Assembly (NCBI RefSeq): GCF_937936435.1
Contig: NZ_CALDDG010000088.1
Coordinates: 1-6,312 of the forward strand
From: an uncultured Sulfuricurvum sp.
GTDB taxonomy: Bacteria; Campylobacterota; Campylobacteria; Campylobacterales; Sulfurimonadaceae
Length of the DNA: 6,312 nucleotides
Direction of reading: 5' to 3'
Shown: positions 1 to 6,276 of the stretch, in pieces
Numbering within the stretch: position 1 is the first letter of the stretch
How the letters are laid out: each line of letters begins with the position of its first letter
Notes under the pieces: generated by a model
The model's database searches: none
Told to the model about the DNA's origin: nothing
The model's input: only the letters and a program-made list of their open reading frames with translations
Program-made: the position numbers and the translations under genes

Positions 1-434
1 CCGCTGAGCTGACCGAAAGGACGATCGGAGAGAGACTCGATCCCGATCCGTTCCAATGCCTCGCGGGCAATGGTCCGATCAGAGTGTGAGGGTGCGGCGA
101 AAAACCCGAGTTTGGATACCCTCCCCATCATAACCATCTCCAAAACGGTGTAATTAAACGGTACGTTGTGGTATTGCGGGATATAGGCGATGTGCGAAGC
201 GATTTCGCGGTGCGAATACCGCTCGATCGAACGGTTATTGAGCCATATCTCCCCTCCGTGCGGACGCAGTAATCTAAGCATCAGCCGAATCAGGGTGCTT
301 TTTCCGCATCCGTTAGGGCCGAGGAGGCTGACGACTTCCCCTTTACGCAGGGAAAAGTTGATATTGTTTAAGACCTTTCGGGTCGGATAGGAAAACGATA
401 GATCGCTGACGGTAAGTATAGGATTTAGTTCCAT
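1..434 (-). CDS. ABC transporter ATP-binding protein, FecE/BtuD/HmuV type (partial, C-terminus outside window)
   Basis: Cytoplasmic ATPase that should power the adjacent FecCD-type permease. The first 144 codons are visible. They show a beta-strand lead-in (LTVSDLSFSYP, residues 7-17), Walker A GPNGCGKST (39-47) and the Q-loop YIPQ (84-87). These are followed by the VLEMVMMGR stretch (97-105), typical of ATPases serving iron-siderophore, haem and cobalamin importers. The window ends inside the ABC signature (LSG..., from residue 143), so Walker B, D-loop and switch His are not visible; the family is normally about 250-270 aa. The ATG at 434 overlaps the permease stop by 10 nt (shared bases 425-434) and has a GAGGG ribosome-binding site at 439-443, which supports translational coupling. 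The family assignment is firm; the transported substrate is not readable from this fragment. Confidence 0.95.
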   Translation of the reverse strand, partial: MELNPILTVSDLSFSYPTRKVLNNINFSLRKGEVVSLLGPNGCGKSTLIRLMLRLLRPHGGEIWLNNRSIERYSHREIASHIAYIPQYHNVPFNYTVLEMVMMGRVSKLGFFAAPSHSDRTIAREALERIGIESLSDRPFGQLS

Positions 435-1444
435 GCTGCCCTCGCATTTTTAAGTACGATGATGAAAACGGGGATACCGATCAAAGAGGTCAGTATCCCG
501 ATCGGTATTTCGACGCTCATCGCCAGACGGGATACCGAGTCGGCCAAAAGCAAAAAGATCGCTCCGGTAATCGTCGAGAGAGGAACCAATAAACGGTGCG
601 AAGGGCCAACCGCCATACGGATGATATGGGGGATGATCAATCCGACCCATCCGATAATCCCTGCCATGACGACCGAGAGGGAACTGGCGAGGGTGGCTAG
701 GATGATCGCCAAAAAACGGATCAGCGGGACGTTGACACCGAGAGCTTTGGCTTCTTCATCTCCCAGACTGAGCAGATCGAAATATTTGGAAAGGAGAATC
801 ATCCCGATAATACTGAGAATCATCGGAATACTGACGTAGAGGACACCGTTTAGATCTGCCATCGTCAAACTTCCCATGAGCCAATAGACGATTGCGGGAA
901 GAGTGCTGTAGGGATCGGCGACGTATTTGATGATCGAAAGCAGGGCGGTAAAGAGCGAGCCGCTGATCACCCCTCCGAGGACAAGCATAATCGTCGAGCG
1001 GGAGTTGGTTACCATCGAACCGATCAATACGGCGACGCCGACGGCTACAAAACCGAAGATAAACGCCAGTATCTGGACGATATACCATTGTTCCGAGATC
1101 AACATCCCCAATGCCGCTCCAAATGAGGCTCCTGCCAAAACACCCAAAATACCGGGTGAAACGAGGGGATTGACAAACATCGCCTGAAACGCCGCTCCCG
1201 ACGTTGCGAGTGCAGCTCCGATCAAAATAGCCAGCAGGATGCGTGGGAGTCGGATTTGCAAGATAATATTGTCCAAGAGGGCATAGGTCTCATTGCCCGT
1301 TCCGCCGAAAAGTTTAAACTGCAAGTAGCCGAGCAGGGTATGAAAATCGATCGGATATTGTCCCCACAACAGGGAAAGTGTGGCGACTAAGATCAGCAGG
1401 ACGCTTGCGCCTCCGATCCATCCTATGCTTTTGATACGGTTCAT
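425..1444 (-). CDS. FecCD/BtuC-family ABC transporter permease
   Basis: Inner-membrane subunit of an importer for siderophore-iron, haem, cobalamin or a related chelate. The 339-aa length is normal for the family. The protein is strongly hydrophobic throughout, consistent with the usual ten membrane helices. Family hallmarks are visible: GAALATSGAAFQAMFVNPLVSPGILG (roughly 76-101), YWLMGSL (187-193), the ATPase-coupling segment LGDEEAKALGVNV (227-239), GWVGLIIPHIIRM (265-277), and the terminal helices ending VFIIVLKN (326-333). The ATG at 1444 has an AAGGGA ribosome-binding site at 1449-1454, lying across the stop of the receptor gene 8 nt upstream. Its own stop overlaps the ATPase start. Only one permease is seen, so it probably works as a homodimer, as BtuC does (inference). 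Confidence 0.96.
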   Translation of the reverse strand: MNRIKSIGWIGGASVLLILVATLSLLWGQYPIDFHTLLGYLQFKLFGGTGNETYALLDNIILQIRLPRILLAILIGAALATSGAAFQAMFVNPLVSPGILGVLAGASFGAALGMLISEQWYIVQILAFIFGFVAVGVAVLIGSMVTNSRSTIMLVLGGVISGSLFTALLSIIKYVADPYSTLPAIVYWLMGSLTMADLNGVLYVSIPMILSIIGMILLSKYFDLLSLGDEEAKALGVNVPLIRFLAIILATLASSLSVVMAGIIGWVGLIIPHIIRMAVGPSHRLLVPLSTITGAIFLLLADSVSRLAMSVEIPIGILTSLIGIPVFIIVLKNARAAWN

Positions 1445-1452
1445 AAATTCCC

Positions 1453-3705
1453 TTAAAACTTCAGATTGACACTGCCGTAAAGCCCAAACGGGGCTCCGGT
1501 TTGATAGGTCGTTGCCGATGTCGTTGCCGCGAGATAGTTATCCGCCGCGTTGATCGTAGAGATGTATTTCTCATTCGTCAGATTGGTCGCCGTCAAACGG
1601 AAAAGGGTGCTTTTCGATCCCATAAACGATCCGGCTTTATAGGCGACATCCAAATCGAATACCGTGAATGGATCGATTTTTTCTTTGTTAAAAACATCGC
1701 CGTAACGGCTGGAGGTATAACGAGCACTTGGGGTTAGAGTCCATGCACCCATGTGGTAAGAGAGTGCCGCTTTTGCCATGAATTTCGGAGCGTCAGGAAG
1801 CTGATTCCCATCCGTTTTTGCCGTTGTAGTGGCATTTGTTTGGAAATCTTGGGTGAAATAGTATTCGTTATACGATAATCCCAAGAGGAATTCCAACTGT
1901 TCGTTGATCGGACCGTAGGCCGAGAATTCGGCACCGTATCCGAGGGCATCGCCCATATTTCTCGGATAGGTGACATCGTATTCGGCATCATACGCATTTG
2001 CCTGTTTGTTTTTGACAAATGAAACATAGAAATTCGGATTGAGAGTAATCGCTCCGATAGAGGTTTTAAGGCCCAAATCGATGTTGTCGGAAGTTTCGAG
2101 ATCGAGTTTATCCCACAATTCTTGCAGCGTAACCCCTTTGCTGACAAAATTAGAACGATTGTTCGGATTGATATAGGTCGGGAAGAGATTGACGTCGAAT
2201 CCATAAGTACGCGAATAGTCAAGATAGACTGTCGTAGTATCGTTCAATGCGTATCCGAAATACAAAGACGGCAAGAACGTATGGAATGTTTTGGCATCGA
2301 CACTTCCCCATGTATCCACGGTTCCGTTTGCAATCGCCGTATCATAGTCGCTGCTGGTAGCCGCACTGGTACCGTTGGTGTAACTGGTAAGAGAACCGAG
2401 CTTGAAGCTTTGATAGCGTGCTCCGATAAGATAATTAAATTTATCAAGTGTACCGCTGAGTTCGATAAACGGGGATTGGAGGACATGATAATCGTTATCG
2501 GCGAGTACCGAATAGCCGTCATAGACGAGATTTCCTGTTGCATCGACTTTGTATTTGACCTGATCGGACGGAGGCCCGGGAGGGAGTTGTTTATGGTACC
2601 AGTATCCTATTTTGGTATTGAGCGCTTCGGAGAATTCATGCTCATACGCTGCCGTAGCCCCGAAGAGGTCATGGTCCATTCTCCAGTTAATTACGCGGCT
2701 TTTGGTCGGATCGGCATTGACACTCGAGTACCAATAATCCCCTTTATCGTTTTTGTAATAGGGTTTTAACGAGAGGGTATCTTTGGAAGTCGGTTTGTAT
2801 TCGAAATTTCCGAAAACAGCCGTCGTTACAAAGTTTTGTTTGTTCCAATCGTAATAGTTGACATTGTTTGCCGAAGTCGGATGGACAGATGAATAGTCCG
2901 CTTTGTAATAAGTGTCCAGATCGCTTGCCTGAGCATACGACAGATTGTAGTAATTATTGTGGTCATCGGAATTTTTGATGGCAAAAAGCTCGGCTTTAAA
3001 TGCATTATTCGGGATATAGGTCAAACCGATCATTCCGTTTTTGCGTGCCAGATCGCCTGAGCCTTTGGTTTTGTCGTTTGTCAGGTTTGAAAATGAACCG
3101 AATACGCTGACATCACCGATTTTTCCTGAATCTACCCGTATAAACGTACGTTGAAAGTCGTCGCTTCCGAATGCTTGAGAGACGCTAGCCCCCGCTTCGC
3201 TGGCCGGACGTAAGACGTTCATATCGACTTTACCGATCAGGCTCGAAAACCCGATGTTTTTTTCAACCGGGAGAAACCCTTTGAGCAAATCGATGGAAGA
3301 GACGTTTTCCATATCGAGCATTTGTTTACCGCCGCCTGGATTGCTCGAAAGGGGTGTATCGTCGATGAGGTACACTCCTCCGGGACCTGTTTGCGATTTA
3401 CCGCGGATACGGATCGGATCGTGGTAGGAGGGCTCATTGGAACCCGCTTGATCGACAGGGGTGTAATTGACCGACGGGGAAAATTGCACGACGCTGTATG
3501 GGTTCATATTCGCTTGAGTACCGAGGGTTGCAATGCTTTTTGTTGTAAAACTTTGCATATTCTGCGGTGCGGAGAGGTTGGTATCGGCGATGAGCAGATC
3601 GTTGTCGCTTTGGGTATCGTTGACGACGATGCGCTCGACAGTGATCGGCGCGGCAGACAAAACAGCGCATGCTGCGATAGAAATCATAACGGGAGAAAGT
3701 TTCAT
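1453..3705 (-). CDS. TonB-dependent outer-membrane receptor
   Basis: Predicted 22-stranded outer-membrane beta-barrel gated by an N-terminal plug and energised by TonB; it imports the substrate handed to the neighbouring binding protein. From the ATG at 3705 the protein has 750 aa, normal for the family. Residues 1 to about 19 form a Sec signal peptide (MKLSPVMISIAACAVLSAA). A possible TonB box, ITVERIVV, lies at 21-28. The plug spans about 45-170, with IRIRGKS (98-104) and VYLIDDTPL (111-119). Late barrel features are QLPDAPKFMAKAALSY (635-650), NLTNEKYIS (708-716) and the C-terminal phenylalanine of NLKF needed for barrel assembly. The longer open frame back to 3837 was rejected: 3705 has an AGGAG site at 3713-3717 and a signal peptide directly after it, and the extension would lie inside the binding-protein gene. 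The start overlaps that gene's stop as ATGA. The plug lacks the usual GxxxxGGxIN-type motif; see findings. The family is certain, the substrate unknown. Confidence 0.96.
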   Translation of the reverse strand: MKLSPVMISIAACAVLSAAPITVERIVVNDTQSDNDLLIADTNLSAPQNMQSFTTKSIATLGTQANMNPYSVVQFSPSVNYTPVDQAGSNEPSYHDPIRIRGKSQTGPGGVYLIDDTPLSSNPGGGKQMLDMENVSSIDLLKGFLPVEKNIGFSSLIGKVDMNVLRPASEAGASVSQAFGSDDFQRTFIRVDSGKIGDVSVFGSFSNLTNDKTKGSGDLARKNGMIGLTYIPNNAFKAELFAIKNSDDHNNYYNLSYAQASDLDTYYKADYSSVHPTSANNVNYYDWNKQNFVTTAVFGNFEYKPTSKDTLSLKPYYKNDKGDYWYSSVNADPTKSRVINWRMDHDLFGATAAYEHEFSEALNTKIGYWYHKQLPPGPPSDQVKYKVDATGNLVYDGYSVLADNDYHVLQSPFIELSGTLDKFNYLIGARYQSFKLGSLTSYTNGTSAATSSDYDTAIANGTVDTWGSVDAKTFHTFLPSLYFGYALNDTTTVYLDYSRTYGFDVNLFPTYINPNNRSNFVSKGVTLQELWDKLDLETSDNIDLGLKTSIGAITLNPNFYVSFVKNKQANAYDAEYDVTYPRNMGDALGYGAEFSAYGPINEQLEFLLGLSYNEYYFTQDFQTNATTTAKTDGNQLPDAPKFMAKAALSYHMGAWTLTPSARYTSSRYGDVFNKEKIDPFTVFDLDVAYKAGSFMGSKSTLFRLTATNLTNEKYISTINAADNYLAATTSATTYQTGAPFGLYGSVNLKF

Positions 3706-4724
3706 GGATTGACTCCTAGTAATTTTTGGGTTTGCTGATTGGTTAATTTGACATGGAAAAAGAGATCGTAGAACTCTTGAACCTGTCGGTTGAGATCGAT
3801 GGCGTACTCTTTCGGATGAAAAAGAGTTGCGAGCCATTGGATACCGATAACCCGCATAAAGGATGGCGGACGGTCGATCCAGTTAAACGGTGTGGTGGGG
3901 ACAAGATGGATGCGTCCGGTTTTGACCGCACGGAGGTTTTGCCACATCGGATCGCTGACGAGGTCGTTATAGACGGCACGGTTTTGGACGACGATCACAT
4001 CGGGGTTATAGGTAAGCAGCGTCTCAAAACTGATTTTTTCAAGCCCTAGAAGACCGCTTTGCTGACATTTATGGACATTTTCCCCTCCGGCGAAATTGAG
4101 CGCTTCGACGTGAAATGAAGTATCGCATTCGGTAGAGAGACCGTCAACGCCTTCGGCGTAGTAGTAGCGGGTCGGTTTGGCTTTAGCTACTTTCGTTTGG
4201 ACGTCACGAATGATTTTTTCGGAATATTTCGCCAGAGTTTCAGCTCGTTTGGTTTCCCCTATCGCTTCTCCGGCAAGACGGAACGCTTTAGGCATGTCAT
4301 CGACTTTGCGAAACGGGATCATAATGGTAGGGACGTGTATTTTTTCAATTTCACGTCGGACGGTTTGTACCATCATGTCATCTTCCCATACCAGTACGAG
4401 CTGGGGTTTATAGGCGATAAGGGTTTCGAGATTAATGCTTTGTCCGCCACCGTGAAACGAACCGATCACGGGAAGAGAGACAAAATATTTTCCTAATAGT
4501 TTCTCATCGGCATTGTTATTGGGGTTTTTGGCTTTGAAATTAAGTCCGATCATTTTCTCGGGATTCAAGGCGTAGATCAGATAGTTCATCGGCGGCGACG
4601 AGCCGAAAACACGATCAGTCGTATCCGGTAATGTGACGGTGTGTCCATCGGCATCCGTAACGGTTTTAGCCTGAAGATTCAGAGCGAACACTATTAGGAT
4701 CAGTAAACGGAATAAGGCAGTCAT
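3702..4724 (-). CDS. Periplasmic substrate-binding protein, FecB/BtuF-like (class III helical-backbone type)
   Basis: Captures the ligand delivered by the receptor and passes it to the permease. The 340-aa protein begins with a Sec signal peptide (MTALFRLLILIVFALNLQA, cleavage predicted before K20). There is no lipobox Cys, so it should be soluble in the periplasm. The mature start TVTDADGHTVTLP (21-33) and FGSSPPMNYLIYALNPEKMIGLN (40-62) fit the Peripla_BP_2 family. Helical-lobe and second-lobe landmarks are LETLIAYKPQLVLVW (99-113), FETLLTYNPDVIVVQ (233-247) and FNWIDRPPSFMR (280-291). Cys200, His205, His218 and Cys220 cluster around AGGENVH (212-218) and could form a ligand or metal site, or Cys200-Cys220 could be a disulphide (inference). 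The ATG at 4724 has AGGAG at 4732-4736, with 7 nt spacing. It sits 10 nt after tonB and overlaps the receptor start by 4 nt. Ligand not assignable: iron chelate, haem, cobalamin and Ni/Co chelate all fit. Confidence 0.93.
   Translation of the reverse strand: MTALFRLLILIVFALNLQAKTVTDADGHTVTLPDTTDRVFGSSPPMNYLIYALNPEKMIGLNFKAKNPNNNADEKLLGKYFVSLPVIGSFHGGGQSINLETLIAYKPQLVLVWEDDMMVQTVRREIEKIHVPTIMIPFRKVDDMPKAFRLAGEAIGETKRAETLAKYSEKIIRDVQTKVAKAKPTRYYYAEGVDGLSTECDTSFHVEALNFAGGENVHKCQQSGLLGLEKISFETLLTYNPDVIVVQNRAVYNDLVSDPMWQNLRAVKTGRIHLVPTTPFNWIDRPPSFMRVIGIQWLATLFHPKEYAIDLNRQVQEFYDLFFHVKLTNQQTQKLLGVNP
3713..3717 (-). promoter_or_regulatory. Ribosome-binding site deciding the receptor start
   Basis: AGGAG with a 7-nt spacer to the ATG at 3705, located inside the final codons of the binding-protein gene. 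Together with the signal peptide that follows, it sets the receptor start and rules out the longer frame. Confidence 0.85.
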
Positions 4725-4734
4725 AGAGGGGCTC

Positions 4735-5538
4735 CTAGGATTTATTGAGTGAGAAGGCGATGGGTATCTTCAAATAAACCGTTTTTGTCAGCGTCGGATA
4801 ATCTCCGCTGAGCGAGAGAACGGTTTGAATCGCTTTATTGTCGAGGGTACTGCTTCCGCTGGTGGAAAGAATTTCCGCTTTTTCGACAATGCCGCTGGGT
4901 TTGAGGATAAATGAGACGATTACTACCCCTTCCAGATGAAGCTTGCGGGCGACAGCGGGATAGGTAAGGGCGTTTTCGATCATCAGTCGTATGCGCCCCA
5001 GTGTTGCTCCATTGATCTCGTCGGACGAAACGTTCTGTTTTGTTGATTCGTTCGTTGGATGAGTGGTCGGTACGTCATGAGGAGAATCATCGGTAACTGG
5101 ATTACGAGTCGAATGAAGCGGTTCGCCTGAGACGGGTTTTAGATCGGATGGAACAACACTGGGACGCACGGCAACAGTTTGAGGCGTAGACGCCTCAGAG
5201 GATACCGCCGGAGTGAGTGACGGTATCCTCTGAAGGGTCTTTTTCGGTTTTAAAACCGTTTTTTCAGGTTTAGAAGATAGTGATTTCACTATGGACTTGG
5301 AATGGCTTTTCATAGGAATTTTTTCCGATGTAACCGATGTACTGGGGGCGTAGTCCGCTAACGAAAGCAAGACGGGTTTCTCTTCAAGAGGCAAAGGGAT
5401 CGGATCGTTCAGAGCAAAATAGAGTGTCGAGCCGAGAAGAGCGGCATGGACGAATAATGACGCGGCAAAGGATTTGATTTTTAATAAGAAATTATTATGT
5501 ATCTTTTTTGATACAACGATCGGGTTTAAAAAGACCAT
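4735..5538 (-). CDS. tonB: Energy transducer TonB
   Basis: Couples the inner-membrane proton gradient, through ExbB/ExbD, to the receptor encoded downstream. The 267-aa protein has a single N-terminal membrane anchor (about residues 21-43). It contains SLFVH (27-31), the same Ser-x-x-x-His arrangement as the essential SVCIH of E. coli TonB. A low-complexity periplasmic linker rich in Pro, Ser, Thr, Lys and Val runs from about 47 to 172. The TonB C-terminal domain follows from about 180: YPAVARKLHLEGVVIVSF (193-210), LKPSGIVEKAEILSTSGSSTLDNKA (212-236), then a short strand region to the end. I chose the ATG at 5538 over a TTG seven codons upstream (5559). The ATG has AGAGGA at 5547-5552 with 8 nt spacing and lies one nt after the globin stop. 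No exbB or exbD is in the window. The linker DNA carries unusual inverted repeats, listed separately. Confidence 0.94.
   Translation of the reverse strand: MVFLNPIVVSKKIHNNFLLKIKSFAASLFVHAALLGSTLYFALNDPIPLPLEEKPVLLSLADYAPSTSVTSEKIPMKSHSKSIVKSLSSKPEKTVLKPKKTLQRIPSLTPAVSSEASTPQTVAVRPSVVPSDLKPVSGEPLHSTRNPVTDDSPHDVPTTHPTNESTKQNVSSDEINGATLGRIRLMIENALTYPAVARKLHLEGVVIVSFILKPSGIVEKAEILSTSGSSTLDNKAIQTVLSLSGDYPTLTKTVYLKIPIAFSLNKS
5180..5197. repeat. 7-bp hairpin overlapping the tonB inverted repeat
   Basis: TGAGGCG (5180-5186) and CGCCTCA (5191-5197) form a perfect stem with a 4-nt loop. The right arm shares bases 5195-5197 with the 13-bp inverted repeat, so both stems cannot form completely at once in the same strand. 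Confidence 0.7.
5195..5233. repeat. 13-bp perfect inverted repeat inside tonB
   Basis: TCAGAGGATACCG (5195-5207) and CGGTATCCTCTGA (5221-5233) are exact reverse complements with a 13-nt loop. They fall in the TonB linker, around residues 102-115. Codon constraint makes so long a perfect match inside a coding region notable, though a low-complexity linker tolerates it. Confidence 0.85.
5245..5258. repeat. 14-nt perfect palindrome inside tonB
   Basis: CGGTTTTAAAACCG reads the same on both strands. It encodes part of the Lys/Pro stretch TVLKPK of the TonB linker. It lies 12 nt from the 13-bp inverted repeat, so this short segment of the gene holds three palindromic elements. Confidence 0.6.
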
Positions 5539-5539
5539 C

Positions 5540-6127
5540 CTAGTTTTCCTCTTTATCAATAGAGACGGATTTCATCCAAATCGATCCGTACGGATGGCGT
5601 TCTATATCCGCCACGGTGGTTCGTCGGTTAATCATCCGTATGGATAGGGGTTCGATCCAGTTCCAAAATTCTTCGATGTATTCCGGAGGCATTTTGAGGT
5701 CGTTGATCGTTTTTTTATACATCATCAGCCATATTTCACGCCCTTTTTCATCGATAGTAATATGGAAATGGCGCATACGAAGCGCCGGATGACCATGGGT
5801 CGGTGTGTATGCTTTTTCTCCGCCGAGGGCTTCGACGAAAAAATCGGCTGTCTTTTCCGTGGCGAAAACGAATGCCGCATCGTCAGCGGGAAACAGGCTG
5901 CCGATGACACTTTTTCGAAGAAGAGCATGGTGATATCGTACCATGGCACGGATATTGGCTTCGCCCCATCCCTTGTATAGCGCATCGGTGGGAAACGGCA
6001 CTTCCGGATAAACAAAATCGATTTTTGCTTCCGCCGTAAAAGATACAGGACCGGCACCTTGAAACGGTTTGGTACCGCAGGCATTGAATGTAGAGACGGG
6101 TTTACCCTCAGCGGTTGATAATAACAT
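5540..6127 (-). CDS. Truncated haemoglobin, group II (trHbO-like), with N-terminal extension
   Basis: Haem-binding 2-on-2 globin, cytoplasmic by sequence since no signal peptide is seen. The globin core lies at about 48-145. GHPALRMRHF (112-121) carries the proximal His (F8) at 120 and closely matches the GHPRLRMRHAPF block I recall from Mycobacterium tuberculosis trHbO. Trp133 in EIWLMMY (131-137) is at the group II G8 position, and LFPADD (78-83) gives Phe79 at CD1. GGEKAYTP (102-109) fits the E-F region. Typical group II members are about 125-135 aa; this one has 195. The extra length is about 47 N-terminal residues (with Cys17) and a C-terminal tail after about 170, neither recognised. 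The ATG at 6127 has a strong AAAAAGGAG ribosome-binding site at 6133-6141. It is the first gene of the uptake operon, with one nt between its stop and tonB. Possible roles are NO or O2 handling, redox sensing, or haem buffering; none is shown by the sequence. Confidence 0.88.
   Translation of the reverse strand: MLLSTAEGKPVSTFNACGTKPFQGAGPVSFTAEAKIDFVYPEVPFPTDALYKGWGEANIRAMVRYHHALLRKSVIGSLFPADDAAFVFATEKTADFFVEALGGEKAYTPTHGHPALRMRHFHITIDEKGREIWLMMYKKTINDLKMPPEYIEEFWNWIEPLSIRMINRRTTVADIERHPYGSIWMKSVSIDKEEN
5547..5552 (-). promoter_or_regulatory. Ribosome-binding site deciding the tonB start
   Basis: AGAGGA with 8 nt to the ATG at 5538, inside the last codons of the globin gene. It favours this ATG over the in-frame TTG at 5559, which has no such site upstream. 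Confidence 0.75.
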
Positions 6128-6132
6128 GCTTT

Positions 6133-6141
6133 CTCCTTTTT
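6133..6141 (-). promoter_or_regulatory. Ribosome-binding site of the globin gene
   Basis: AAAAAGGAG, followed by a 5-nt spacer to the ATG at 6127. It is the strongest Shine-Dalgarno match in the window and fixes the globin start. Confidence 0.85.
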
Positions 6142-6149
6142 ATGTTGAT

Positions 6150-6161
6150 GATGCTCGCATC
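6150..6161. repeat. 12-nt palindrome upstream of the globin start
   Basis: GATGC and GCATC flank two central bases, about 23-34 nt before the globin ATG. The size and position would suit a dimeric regulator site near the transcription start, but it matches no consensus I recognise and a sequence this short can arise by chance. Confidence 0.3.
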
Positions 6162-6176
6162 TATGACGTGATGCTG

Positions 6177-6246
6177 GGACATCAGGGGAGATGACAGGGA
6201 TTTGAATAACCGCAGACAAACGTTCCTGTCATCTCTACTCATGTCC
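6177..6246. repeat. 70-bp interrupted inverted repeat in the operon leader
   Basis: The outer arms GGACAT (6177-6182) and ATGTCC (6241-6246) pair perfectly over 6 bp. The inner arms GAGATGACAGG (6188-6198) and CCTGTCATCTC (6225-6235) pair perfectly over 11 bp. They are separated by a symmetric 5/5 internal loop, with a 26-nt apical loop between them. It lies between the upstream barrel gene and the globin ribosome-binding site. It could be a leader RNA structure, an operator, a terminator-like element or a small dispersed repeat. No T-run follows on either strand. Confidence 0.85.
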
Positions 6247-6257
6247 GAGCGAGGTCT

Positions 6258-6273
6258 TTCCCCGAAGGGGGAA
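6258..6273 (-). other. Short GC-rich hairpin after the upstream stop codon
   Basis: A 6-bp perfect stem (TTCCCC with GGGGAA) and a 4-nt loop begin 3 nt after the stop of the upstream barrel gene. No run of T follows on the minus strand, so it is not a standard intrinsic terminator. It may still act as an mRNA 3'-end stabiliser or weak terminator (inference). Confidence 0.35.
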
Positions 6274-6276
6274 GCT

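Noticed and set aside
459..839. 126-codon plus-strand open frame opposite the permease
   Set aside because: Shadow of the conserved permease C-terminus; the Arg/Ile-rich translation is typical of a reverse frame.
2122..2769. 215-codon plus-strand open frame opposite the receptor
   Set aside because: Antisense shadow of a clearly coding gene; no recognisable domain, and its composition follows the complement of the receptor codons.
3706..3837. N-terminal extension of the receptor frame by 44 residues
   Set aside because: It lies inside the binding-protein gene, is basic and lacks a signal peptide at its start; the ATG at 3705 has a good ribosome-binding site and is followed directly by a signal peptide.
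5539..5559. TTG start for tonB seven codons upstream
   Set aside because: It overlaps the globin gene, has no clear ribosome-binding site, and the ATG at 5538 is well placed after AGAGGA.
6191..6219. Possible promoter: TTGTCT (6214-6219), 17-nt spacer, TGTCAT (6191-6196)
   Set aside because: Only four of six bases match at each box, and it overlaps the inverted repeat; too weak to call without transcription-start data.
6128..6276. Cobalamin riboswitch or Fur box in the operon leader
   Set aside because: No conserved cobalamin riboswitch core and no AT-rich GATAAT-type Fur palindrome could be seen, so substrate or iron regulation cannot be claimed from this spacer.
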